DNA of 44,921 nucleotides from Crocinitomix sp. (GTDB lineage: Bacteria > Bacteroidota > Bacteroidia > Flavobacteriales_D > Crocinitomicaceae): assembly GCA_013138735.1 (NCBI GenBank), contig WTCE01000110.1, positions 1 through 44,921 of the forward strand. Reading direction: 5' to 3'. The translations under genes and the position numbers were made by a program. The notes beneath the pieces are model-generated. The model was given only the letters and a program-made list of their open reading frames with translations, searched no databases and was not told the origin of the DNA. Within the stretch, counting starts at the first letter, position 1; each line of letters starts with the position of its first letter. Shown one piece after another: positions 8,158 to 15,721 of the stretch.

Positions 8158-8607
8158 TTATAAATCTGCTATTTCTTTTAATAGTTCGCTTAATCTTTCT
8201 GGGGCTGGAAGCGAAACCAACCTAGCCGCAATAGAAGATGAACCTTCTGCTGACATTTCGAATTTTCTAGCGTATGAGGCGGAAACACTTACAGCCACAA
8301 TTCCGGCTTGTACACCTACCTCGGCGCCAATTGCAAAATCTTCCGACTCTGCTACAGAAAATTCTAATTTTGCCTCAACTGTTGCTTCTGTAAAAGCGTA
8401 AAACGTAGGAGCAAAACCTAAACTAATTAGGTTATAGTCTTCATTGTTTATGGTTACAGTTGTGGTTGCCATTTCCTGTGCCACCGCAATTGAATTTTTA
8501 TCTAAAGCAGACTGCGCTTTTGCGACAGCTAAACCTAGTTTTTCAATTAATAGGGGCAAAGGTGAGTTCACCAAGGAATTTACGACGTTCGATCCTGCTG
8601 TTGCCAT
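8158..8607 (-). CDS. Cluster-family paralogue, short form (149 aa)
   Basis: A compact copy of the family. Motif 1 'LGLAVAKAQSALDKNSIAVA' (about residues 24-43), motif 2 'ISLGFAPTFYAFTEATVEAK' (about 60-79), motif 3 'FEMSAEGSSSIAARLVSLPAP' is shifted slightly (about 115-135; only its core AEGSS and LPAP are conserved). The part between motifs 2 and 3 is acidic and then small-residue rich. No signal peptide or membrane helix. Only 3 bases after the OmpA-containing paralogue, so the two are probably translated together. Role unknown. Confidence 0.85.
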   Translation of the reverse strand: MATAGSNVVNSLVNSPLPLLIEKLGLAVAKAQSALDKNSIAVAQEMATTTVTINNEDYNLISLGFAPTFYAFTEATVEAKLEFSVAESEDFAIGAEVGVQAGIVAVSVSASYARKFEMSAEGSSSIAARLVSLPAPERLSELLKEIADL

Positions 8608-8610
8608 AAC

Positions 8611-10443
8611 TTATTGATTAAATGTGTCTTTTATTTGCTCCAAAAATTGACTTGGAGCTGGCATGGCTACTAATCGCGCTGCAATTCTTGCATTACCGGA
8701 AACGTCAATACTAAATTGGCGCGAAGTACGACCGTCAACTGAGATACCTACAGCTACTGTTGATGGATTATTAATTTTTTCCGAATCTTCTTTAATTCTA
8801 GTGCTTGTATTGCTCACATCATCCACGAGATAAACACTTTCAGTGTCTTCAAATGTTTCACTAGAATTATTCCCTATTGCTACCGTTGTGTTTTCTTGAG
8901 TATTGGTATAGGTAGTAAATCGAATGCTTGATTGATTATGCAATAAATAAGCAGTGTTTTCTACGACTTTAAAACTGAATGATTCTTTTGCAATTCTTAA
9001 AACATCTAAATCAGCAGCAAAATTACTCACTTCAGTCTCTAAAGAATAATTTACATTTCCTATGTCAAAAGAAAGCAAATAGGTGGTTTCAGTTACTGCA
9101 CCTGGTGAATCATATAGATGAATAAACCCAACATCATCCGTTGGTGATGAAATAATAATTGGTTCTGCTGATGCCACGGTAATTACTGGAGTTGCGCTAT
9201 TGACATAAAAATAGTCTGCACCTGATGTCAACTCAATTATTACTTTTCTATACAATAGATTTTTATTTTCATCAGGCGCTAAATCTTCACCCTTATTCTC
9301 AATTTCAATTTGACCTTTTGTAGCCCCCTCTGCAATAAACCATTTTCTCAAAGATTCTGCTCTTCTCTCTGATAGATCTTTGTTGTAACTAATTCCTCCA
9401 CTTCCATCTGTATGACCTGTAATAGTTATTGACATGGATGAGTCTCTACTGAGAATGTCAGCCAATACGCGGAGGGGTAGATCTATTATAGTATTGTCTA
9501 TCGTACTAGGCCCATCAGTATAAGAATTCTCTAATGCAATGCCAGCATCATCCTTATCAAAGTCAAAATATAATTCAATTGGTTGTGGACCACCAGTTTT
9601 AAGTTCATAAGTGCCAGCATCACTGTCAAAACCGATTATATCCCCAGAACCAACGAATCCATTGATTGTACTAAAAGTGGTTGGATAGTCAAGTGCAACC
9701 GCTGTACTGATGTCAAATGTAGCTGCGCCGCCATTATATTTAACAGTATCTAAGGTTGCATAATCTGCAATTTTAAGTATCGAGCAGTCAACTGTCGAAG
9801 GTTCTTGTGGCAGATTGATTACGATATAGCCGTCTAAATTTTGAACCGATTCATCAGCTGAAATACTCACATTAGATGCTTGGTATTTGGACGCGTCAAT
9901 TTCAGTCGAAACACGCTCAACTTGAGCATCTTGCCGAATTTCATTTTCAAATTTCTCAATTCGATCAATTGATCCTTCTGATTGATCCATTTTTACAGTT
10001 GTAGACTCAATTGTGATTTCCTCTGTATTTGAACTAGTAGTTACAAAAGCTCTTGAGCTTTTAAATTCTTTACGGTGGGCTTTGTTTCTATCTTTCCGTA
10101 AAAAATCAAGTTTTTCTTTGGAATAACCGCCTTGTTTGGTAAAGCCAATACTCAACTCGCCTCCGACTTCAAAACCTGTTGCCAAACGCATTTTTAATTC
10201 AATTTCTGCACTGATATCTGCAAATTGAAAGCTATAAAAAGCAGGTACAAATCCTAGCTCGAGTAAAGACTTCCCGCCAAACCCAGTCGCTGGATCAGCC
10301 AAAGCCAATGCCTGTTTAACTGAATTGTTATCTAATTGTTCTTGTGCCCGCGCAATTCCAATTCCCATATTGGAAATCATGTCGGTAATGTCGACTTGCT
10401 GGAGAATGTCTGCAGCAGATTTTAGCTTATCTATTTCGCTCAT
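8611..10443 (-). CDS. Cluster-family paralogue with nested OmpA domain (610 aa)
   Basis: The two ends match the small paralogues: motif 1 'MGIGIARAQEQLDNNSVKQA' (about residues 25-44), motif 2 'LELGFVPAFYSFQFADISAE' (about 60-79), and motif 3 'FSIDVSGNARIAARLVAMPAP' region at about 575-597. Between motifs 2 and 3 lies an insert of nearly 490 residues. It contains a complete OmpA-like peptidoglycan-binding domain (about 286-405): 'IELYFDFDKDDAG' strand, 'ITGHTDGSGGISYN', LSERRAESLRKWF. The Asp of GHTD and the Arg of LSERRA that contact peptidoglycan in this family are present. Despite this there is no signal peptide. It is 27 bases after the TPR gene and 3 before the next paralogue. Confidence 0.88.
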   Translation of the reverse strand: MSEIDKLKSAADILQQVDITDMISNMGIGIARAQEQLDNNSVKQALALADPATGFGGKSLLELGFVPAFYSFQFADISAEIELKMRLATGFEVGGELSIGFTKQGGYSKEKLDFLRKDRNKAHRKEFKSSRAFVTTSSNTEEITIESTTVKMDQSEGSIDRIEKFENEIRQDAQVERVSTEIDASKYQASNVSISADESVQNLDGYIVINLPQEPSTVDCSILKIADYATLDTVKYNGGAATFDISTAVALDYPTTFSTINGFVGSGDIIGFDSDAGTYELKTGGPQPIELYFDFDKDDAGIALENSYTDGPSTIDNTIIDLPLRVLADILSRDSSMSITITGHTDGSGGISYNKDLSERRAESLRKWFIAEGATKGQIEIENKGEDLAPDENKNLLYRKVIIELTSGADYFYVNSATPVITVASAEPIIISSPTDDVGFIHLYDSPGAVTETTYLLSFDIGNVNYSLETEVSNFAADLDVLRIAKESFSFKVVENTAYLLHNQSSIRFTTYTNTQENTTVAIGNNSSETFEDTESVYLVDDVSNTSTRIKEDSEKINNPSTVAVGISVDGRTSRQFSIDVSGNARIAARLVAMPAPSQFLEQIKDTFNQ

Positions 10444-10470
10444 TGTTTATAATTTTTGGATTAATAAATA

Positions 10471-11022
10471 TTATATTGGTAATACTACTTTCGGCAATTT
10501 AATGGCCATTTCTGGCTTTATATTCTCTTTAGTAACCGTAAAGTATTTGTGTTTTTTTTGTGAGGCTACAATTTGTTGCTTTGAAACGGTATAGCCTCTT
10601 TGCAACCAGTTTAACAGTTCATCCGTCAAGGGTTGTTTTCCCCTACCAATGGCATCTTGTGCTTTTTTGAAGAGTGTAACTGCTTCCGTTTTGTCTTCCT
10701 TTAAAAGATATTGAACCGCTTTTTTTTCTACTGCTACGGCGTAATTTTTTTTGATAATATCAGCCTTGTCAACATTGTCTTCTAACAAAGCTATGGCTTT
10801 GTCGCAATAGGCAATTACTTCGTCATGTGCACCAGATAATTCAAGTGATTCCATTACACATTGCGTATAATGTTGGAAAAAAACTTGGTCGGCATTCTCT
10901 TTTGTAGCCATTCTTATTCCTTCGCGATAGTGCCGCAAGGCTTCAGTATGGTCTCCTTTTAAACTGTAGATTTTTCCATTTTCTACAATTCCTAAATGCA
11001 TGAATTTATTTTTTTTGCTCAT
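10471..11022 (-). CDS. TPR-repeat protein
   Basis: A 183-residue helical protein with about three TPR-like units: residues 9-43 ('GKIYSLKGDHTEALRHYREG'), 44-83 and 95-130 ('AVQYLLKEDKTEAVTLFKKA'). The last 50 residues are basic and end in a hydrophobic tail. TPRs bind protein partners, so an adaptor or assembly-chaperone role for the other operon products is reasonable but inferred. The start codon shares one base with the stop of the upstream gene (TAATG on the minus strand), so translation is coupled. Confidence 0.8.
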   Translation of the reverse strand: MSKKNKFMHLGIVENGKIYSLKGDHTEALRHYREGIRMATKENADQVFFQHYTQCVMESLELSGAHDEVIAYCDKAIALLEDNVDKADIIKKNYAVAVEKKAVQYLLKEDKTEAVTLFKKAQDAIGRGKQPLTDELLNWLQRGYTVSKQQIVASQKKHKYFTVTKENIKPEMAIKLPKVVLPI

Positions 11023-12131
11023 TATTTTATGTAATAATCGTAATCAACTGTGCATCCTGCTTCTTCTAATTCGTCAGCAATACATCTGTAAAGTAAATCG
11101 CCTAATGGTTTGGGAAATTCCCAGGGAGATTCCTTATTCGGGAGTTCTTCGGCTGAGAGGTATTGTGCTAAAACGGTTTTGGATTCTTGCAAATCACCCA
11201 TTTCGGCAATGATTAATTTATAGTTGTTAGGTTTAATAACATGTGCTGTGCAATTTAAACCTGCCGCACTATATAATTTTAGTTTATCAGCAACGGTTTT
11301 TCCATTAGCAGAAGCTTCTAATTGAATTGGCAAGTTTGCAATGACGTTGTCAATAATTTCAGCAGGCATTCCCGTTTCTTCCATCAAAACTGATCGAAAA
11401 TTTTCGTTCGATTCATCCACTTTTACCAAATTAATTTCAAAGCGCTGAAAACTCTGATTGATCATTTTAAGTAAACCGGTGGATTGAAACTTTTTCCAAA
11501 GATCTTGTGCCGTTTTATAATCCAAATTACTAATGCGATTGTTTGCATCCGCGTCAACATCTAACTTCAAATATTTTAAATGACTTTGTAGTTTATGTAA
11601 GAGCATTTTGTTGTCATTATTGTCTCCAAAAAAAACCGTGTATAAATCTTTTTTTGGTGCACTAATAATAACCTCAGTATCTAAACGGTCGCACAAAGCT
11701 TGTGCTGTTGATTCTGACACATTACCAAGAACCACACATGGGTCGCTTGTCAATAAATTGAAGGCCTCTTGCAATCCGCAACCTAAAAATTCGCTTAATT
11801 TTTTTGCAACTACAGGTACATATTCAATGTCATGAATATAGACGCCTACGTCAACAGGGTCTTGCTTTTCGGGTAATGGATCAGTTGATGGTTGGATCCT
11901 AGAAACCATTCCAAGTGTGTTCAATAATTCATTACATTGCTCGGCTAAAGCGCCGTCAATATTTGTAAATAATACGGTTGGTGTATTGTACAATGCTTGT
12001 ACAATTAACTCGACTGGAGTGCCTAATACGTCTGACAACATTTTGGATGCTGATGGGTTTGCCGATCCGATAGAATCGATAATTACGTGGTAGGTATTTC
12101 CGTCGATATTTTGGGTATCGTTTGTATTCAA
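11022..12131 (-). CDS. Tandem ribosomal L7/L12 C-terminal-like domain protein
   Basis: A 369-residue protein made of about five diverged copies of a fold like the C-terminal domain of ribosomal protein L7/L12. Clear copies start near residue 14 ('YHVIIDSIGSANPSASKML' ... ALAEQCNELLNTLG), 96 ('VGVYIHDIEYVPVVAKKLSE' ... AQALCDRLDTEVII), 228 ('FEINLVKVDESNENFRSVL') and 297 (YKLIIAEMGDLQESKTVL); the copy near 163 is degenerate and the last has an insert. The N-terminal dimerisation domain of real L7/L12 is missing, so this is not the ribosomal stalk protein. First gene of the operon, hence possibly its organiser. No TAnnTTTG box was found upstream. Function unknown. Confidence 0.8.
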   Translation of the reverse strand: MNTNDTQNIDGNTYHVIIDSIGSANPSASKMLSDVLGTPVELIVQALYNTPTVLFTNIDGALAEQCNELLNTLGMVSRIQPSTDPLPEKQDPVDVGVYIHDIEYVPVVAKKLSEFLGCGLQEAFNLLTSDPCVVLGNVSESTAQALCDRLDTEVIISAPKKDLYTVFFGDNNDNKMLLHKLQSHLKYLKLDVDADANNRISNLDYKTAQDLWKKFQSTGLLKMINQSFQRFEINLVKVDESNENFRSVLMEETGMPAEIIDNVIANLPIQLEASANGKTVADKLKLYSAAGLNCTAHVIKPNNYKLIIAEMGDLQESKTVLAQYLSAEELPNKESPWEFPKPLGDLLYRCIADELEEAGCTVDYDYYIK

Positions 12132-12163
12132 GAAGGTAAATTTTTTAGTAGGTTAATGAAAAA

Positions 12164-12184
12164 CTCGTTCTATAATATTACGAG
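12164..12184. terminator. Possible bidirectional terminator or leader hairpin
   Basis: CTCGT (12164-12168) and ACGAG (12180-12184) pair around an 11-base loop. Seven T follow on the plus strand and five T on the minus strand. It lies 33 bases before the first operon start codon, so on the minus strand it would sit in the operon leader and could attenuate it; alternatively it stops read-through from phnA. Confidence 0.45.
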
Positions 12185-12393
12185 CTTTTTTTTAATAAAC
12201 AATACTTTTTAACATTTATTGTGTAAGTATTAAAACAGTAGTAATGGTGTTGATTTACTAAAAAACAGGGCTAAGTATTATCACTTAGTTTTATACGTGT
12301 TAAAGACTAATGTGTTGGCGTGCAGCAGCTTAAATTATCAAATTAAAGCCATGGCTTAATTAGCTGATCAACTAAAATTAGCGCATTAAGGGA

Positions 12394-12434
12394 TAAAAAT
12401 TCGGAGAAATATTTTTGATAGCTGTGCCGAATTT
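12394..12434 (-). terminator. Terminator of phnA-like gene
   Basis: AAATTCGG (12397-12404) and CCGAATTT (12427-12434) form a perfect 8-base stem. On the minus strand the second arm runs into TTTTTATCC. It is 26 bases past the stop of the phnA-like gene. The 22-base loop is long. Confidence 0.55.
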
Positions 12435-12459
12435 AACGACAAGTGTAACGTACTTGGAC

Positions 12460-13041
12460 TTACATTTTTTTAACAAATTGTGTTAAAATTACGATTTGTT
12501 GCCCTTCAACTTTGCCTTCAATATGTTCAGCATTATCCCAAACAAGTGAGATTCTTCTCACCGCTGTTCCACGCTTTGCGGTGAAGCTGGCACCACCTTT
12601 TACGTTTAAGTCTTTTGTTAGCACGACAGTGTCTCCATTTTCAAGTATAACGCCATTTGCGTCTTTATGAATAATGGCTTCTTCGGCGTCATTTCCTTCA
12701 CCCGTTGATGCAGCCCATTTTAATGTGTCTTCTTCCAAATACATCATGTCTAATAAATCTTGCGTCCAGCCTTCCGCTTTTAGCCGATTTAACATGCGCC
12801 ATGCTACAACTTTAACAGCATCAACCTCGCTCCACATGCTATCATTTAAGCACCTCCAATGATTAGGGTCTACTATATCAGGATTTTCAATTTGCCCCTT
12901 GCAAGTATCACAAACAAGAATAGAGTCGTCCACGGTTCCTTTAGGATGAGGTGGAACTTCGTACAAGCTTAAATTATTTTCTGAGGTGCAGATTTCACAT
13001 TTTGAACCTGCGCGTTCTTGGATTGTTTTTTCGATACTCAT
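12460..13041 (-). CDS. phnA: PhnA/YjdM-type zinc-ribbon protein
   Basis: A 193-residue protein. The N-terminal zinc ribbon has CEIC (about residues 15-18) and CDTC (about 44-47). The C-terminal part has the typical PhnA domain: 'VILENGDTVVLTKDLNVKG' followed by 'FTAKRGTAVRRISLVWDNAE' and a closing 'GQQIVILTQFVKK'. PhnA was named after the phosphonate operon but this family is not a proven phosphonoacetate hydrolase, and its cellular role is unclear. The middle segment with 'HWRCLNDSMWSEVDAVKVV' is typical of the longer Bacteroidota members. Single gene with its own terminator. Confidence 0.9.
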   Translation of the reverse strand: MSIEKTIQERAGSKCEICTSENNLSLYEVPPHPKGTVDDSILVCDTCKGQIENPDIVDPNHWRCLNDSMWSEVDAVKVVAWRMLNRLKAEGWTQDLLDMMYLEEDTLKWAASTGEGNDAEEAIIHKDANGVILENGDTVVLTKDLNVKGGASFTAKRGTAVRRISLVWDNAEHIEGKVEGQQIVILTQFVKKM

Positions 13042-13103
13042 TGAATGCTCTTATTTAGCTATAAAGCTATAAAAATTAATGCTTGCGTATCGGATCTTAT
13101 GAT

Positions 13104-13262
13104 TTATTTGATAATTAATTTTTTGGTATAAAATTTTCTATTGAATCTGATTTGCAAAACATAGATTCCTGATGAAATAGGAGACATATCAATATGGCTT
13201 GTCACTATTTGCTCTTCCAAGATTATTTTACCTCTTAAATCATTTTGTATCTTCACCCAATT
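13104..13262 (-). pseudogene. Remnant of a T9SS type A sorting domain
   Basis: Reading the minus strand, 13262 to 13104 translates to the end of a typical C-terminal sorting domain: NWVKIQNDLRGKIILEEQIV, then SHIDMSPISSGIYVLQI and the basic end FYTKKLIIK followed by a TAA stop at 13104-13106. The order (V-I-x-D/N-L-x-G-K, IDMSPISSGIY, KKLIIK) is diagnostic. No matching secreted protein lies upstream: the divergent four-helix-bundle gene begins at 13268 on the other strand. It is therefore best read as the last third of a lost T9SS cargo gene. The frame was found by direct translation and is too short for standard gene calls. Confidence 0.75.
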
Positions 13263-13267
13263 ATAAC

Positions 13268-13654
13268 ATGCTAGGTCAAAACAAAAAAATATTACAAGCT
13301 AAAATTGATGTGCGATATCACTCTCGCGAATTGATTAAGGTGATTTTTATGGTGACAGAAGATTTCCCAAAGAATGATCCGGATCAGCTAGGACCATTAC
13401 TCAGAAAAAAGGCTTTGGGGATTTCATCCTTTTTAACGCATGGCACTGTCAAGTCAGATAAGGAAGAACAGAATGAAGATTTTTTGGTGGTGATGTCGGA
13501 ATTGCGCGAAGTTTTAAAACTGATTACTATTGCAAACCATTTAAGGTTTTGTGGTGATCGACAAAAGGCAATGGTGCGATTGGGTATTGCAAATGTGATT
13601 GATAACCTAGATAAATTGGTTGTATTGACTGGCGGGTTTAAGGACAAAAAATAA
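13268..13654 (+). CDS. Four-helix-bundle protein, divergent
   Basis: About 128 residues from the ATG at 13268. An upstream in-frame ATG at 13199 would add 23 residues, but these overlap the sorting-domain remnant and look non-native ('MSLFALPRLFYLLNHF'). A possible -7 box TATCTTC lies at 13248-13254. The pattern 'YHSRELIKVIFMVTEDFPKN' then 'PLLRKKALGISSFLTHGTVK' and 'EDFLVVMSELREVLKLITIA' matches the small 23S rRNA intervening-sequence-type four-helix-bundle family, which in Bacteroidota is also found as free-standing genes of unknown function. It ends 19 bases before the convergent hexosaminidase stop. Confidence 0.75.
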   Translation: MLGQNKKILQAKIDVRYHSRELIKVIFMVTEDFPKNDPDQLGPLLRKKALGISSFLTHGTVKSDKEEQNEDFLVVMSELREVLKLITIANHLRFCGDRQKAMVRLGIANVIDNLDKLVVLTGGFKDKK

Positions 13655-13673
13655 GTCCACTAAAAAGCAATCC

Positions 13674-15590
13674 CTAAAGGTCTGTTGCATCAAGCAACAC
13701 TAATGCCGTCGCAATACTACTCATTTTGCCATTTGCCATAAATGCACGTGTTTTTAATAAGCCACCTTCTGTTACTTTAAAAGGACTTGAATAAAGGCTA
13801 GCGTTTTTATCTGGATCACTTCCATCCAACGTATATCTTATGTCAACTAATTTTGAAGAATGCTCAATTTTTATAGAATCAGTTATACTCAGGGAAATAG
13901 TGTCTGGAACAATAGGATGAGGCACGCGATAGTTCGCACCCATTTGGTCGAAACGCATATATTGTTGATCTAATCGCATTAAGAAACCCTCTAAATCTTT
14001 ACGATCTTTCATAGTCCAGCAAATTTCAGATAAGGCACTAATTCTTGGCATCAATAAATATTCTAAATGTTCTTCTGTTGTTATAAATTCTGTCCACATG
14101 GTTGCTTCTGCTCCAATGAAATAGGATTTATATTCGGCAGGAATAGTGTCTGGAGTAGGGTCGAATGAATATACTTTTTCTGTGTTTGTCCAACAATAAC
14201 TTTGCCCAAAAGGTTCCATTTCTTTATGTGCTTTATCTACATAAATTCCATCAAAATAAAGGAATTGATAGGGAGACATAATGGCCTTGTGTTCTTCCTT
14301 GGCTGCTTCAACTCCTGCAGTTGTTCCCAACCATGACTGTAATACAGCATTAGGAGCAATTCCGCCTTCCATGATTTCACTCCAGCCGATAATTGTCTTT
14401 CCCTTTTCGTTAATGTATTTTTCCATTTCAGAAATAAACCAACTTTGTAATTCTTGTTCGTTTGCCAAGTTATTATCGCGCATTCTCTTTTGACATTTGT
14501 CACAAGCTTCCCATCTTTCTTTTGGACATTCATCTCCACCTATATGGATGTATTGCGAAGGAAATAATTCAACTACTTCGTCAATGATGTCTTTCAAAAA
14601 GGTAAAAACAGAATCATTTCCAGCACAATAGACATCAGGAATCACACCTGGGCGCTGTAAAACTTCAAAAGGTCCACCGGTGCAACTTAATTGTGGATAG
14701 CCGACCAATGCAGCAGTCGAATGACCTGGCATTTCAATTTCTGGAATTACCTCTATATGTCTTATGGCTGCATAAGCTACAATTTCTTTTATGTCTTCTT
14801 GTGTATAATAGCCTTCTACAGGAATGGTGTCGTATTGTTGCGCTGACCAAGGTGTATCATGATTTAGAATTAAAGTTCCACTGCGTTTTGAACCAAGTTC
14901 CACCAATTTTGGATATTTCTTTATTTCAATTCGCCAGCCTTGATCTTCCGTTAAATGCCAATGGAATTTATTCAGTTTGTGATAAGCCATATAATCCAAA
15001 TATCGTTTGGTAAATTCTACCGAGAAAAAATGGCGACAGGGATCAAGATGCATGCCACGGTATTCATATCTTGGTACATCTGTTATTTCAACTGCCGGAA
15101 TAATTAGTTCTGTTAATTCTCCCTTATCGCTATAAATGGGTGCAGGCAATAATTGGAGAAGCGTTTGTACGCCATAAAAGATTCCAGCGGGTTCGTTTGC
15201 TGTAATTTTTAAGTTCTCGTCAGCAATTAGTGTATACCCTTCGCTACCAAGAGTTGTGTCAGGCGTTTGGTTCAGAATAAAATGAATCCCTTTTTCAGTT
15301 GACTTTTCGTTCGATCTTTGGAGAGTTAAATTAGACGTTGCTTTTTCGATTCGTTCTTCTAGATATTGGGCGGTACTTTGTAACTCGTCTTGGCGACCAT
15401 GAAAATAAATAGTACTGCTTAAGTCAATTCTATAGTTTTTTCCTAATTCCGAAATCTCTAAAGGCATTGGTATAATTGAAACCTCTTTAGGTTCTCCTAA
15501 ATCTTCAGTAACTGTTGCGGGTGTTTCATGATTTTGACCACATGAAAAAAGAATGAATGTTAAAAAATAGAGGAGGATGTGCTTTTGCAT
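13674..15590 (-). CDS. GH20 beta-N-acetylhexosaminidase lipoprotein
   Basis: A 638-residue glycoside hydrolase. Residues 1-17 are a lipoprotein signal ending 'LFSCG'. Residues about 35-165 form the N-terminal GH20b-like domain; about 170-520 the catalytic barrel, beginning 'RYEYRGMHLDPCRHFFSVEF' and containing the acid/base pair in HIGGDECPKERW (Asp-Glu near residues 353-354). It should remove terminal N-acetylglucosamine or N-acetylgalactosamine from chitin oligomers or glycans by substrate-assisted catalysis. The end (about 575-635) is a chitobiase C-terminal-type Ig domain with 'YTLDGSDPDKNASLYSSPF'. As a lipoprotein it probably works in the periplasm or on the cell surface. It appears to be transcribed alone. 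Confidence 0.95.
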   Translation of the reverse strand: MQKHILLYFLTFILFSCGQNHETPATVTEDLGEPKEVSIIPMPLEISELGKNYRIDLSSTIYFHGRQDELQSTAQYLEERIEKATSNLTLQRSNEKSTEKGIHFILNQTPDTTLGSEGYTLIADENLKITANEPAGIFYGVQTLLQLLPAPIYSDKGELTELIIPAVEITDVPRYEYRGMHLDPCRHFFSVEFTKRYLDYMAYHKLNKFHWHLTEDQGWRIEIKKYPKLVELGSKRSGTLILNHDTPWSAQQYDTIPVEGYYTQEDIKEIVAYAAIRHIEVIPEIEMPGHSTAALVGYPQLSCTGGPFEVLQRPGVIPDVYCAGNDSVFTFLKDIIDEVVELFPSQYIHIGGDECPKERWEACDKCQKRMRDNNLANEQELQSWFISEMEKYINEKGKTIIGWSEIMEGGIAPNAVLQSWLGTTAGVEAAKEEHKAIMSPYQFLYFDGIYVDKAHKEMEPFGQSYCWTNTEKVYSFDPTPDTIPAEYKSYFIGAEATMWTEFITTEEHLEYLLMPRISALSEICWTMKDRKDLEGFLMRLDQQYMRFDQMGANYRVPHPIVPDTISLSITDSIKIEHSSKLVDIRYTLDGSDPDKNASLYSSPFKVTEGGLLKTRAFMANGKMSSIATALVLLDATDL

Positions 15591-15661
15591 AAATATGATT
15601 GCTTCAATTTTCGATTAAAATTAAGATTTTTAAGGGAAAGTATAAGCTCTCTTTCTAGCAT

Positions 15662-15693
15662 AAAAAAAACTGAGTCTTTTAAAGACTCAGTTT
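15662..15693 (-). terminator. Terminator of DUF2807 gene
   Basis: AAACTGAGTC (15667-15676) and GACTCAGTTT (15684-15693) form a perfect 10-base stem with a 7-base loop. On the minus strand a run of eight T follows directly. It is 29 bases past the DUF2807 stop. Confidence 0.9.
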
Positions 15694-15721
15694 CGCAATA
15701 ATTTTTTACTTAATCAAGTGA

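Larger units (their letters stand above)
12132..12459. other. Intergenic region upstream of the ten-gene operon
   Basis: No gene is seen in these 328 bases. It contains a hairpin with T-runs on both sides (12164-12184), a small stem CTAAGT/ACTTAG (12270-12288 area), and the phnA terminator (12394-12434). It must also hold the operon promoter, but no clear TTTG/TAnnTTTG pair is visible; the best guess on the minus strand is a TTG 19 bases before TAATATTA inside the 12164-12184 hairpin, which is weak. Confidence 0.5.

Noticed and set aside
7793-10443. Phage tail or contractile injection system as identity of the ten-gene operon
   Set aside because: No sheath, tube, baseplate, portal, AAA or lysozyme-type protein is recognisable, and the OmpA/PASTA/L7-L12 mix is not a standard tail locus.
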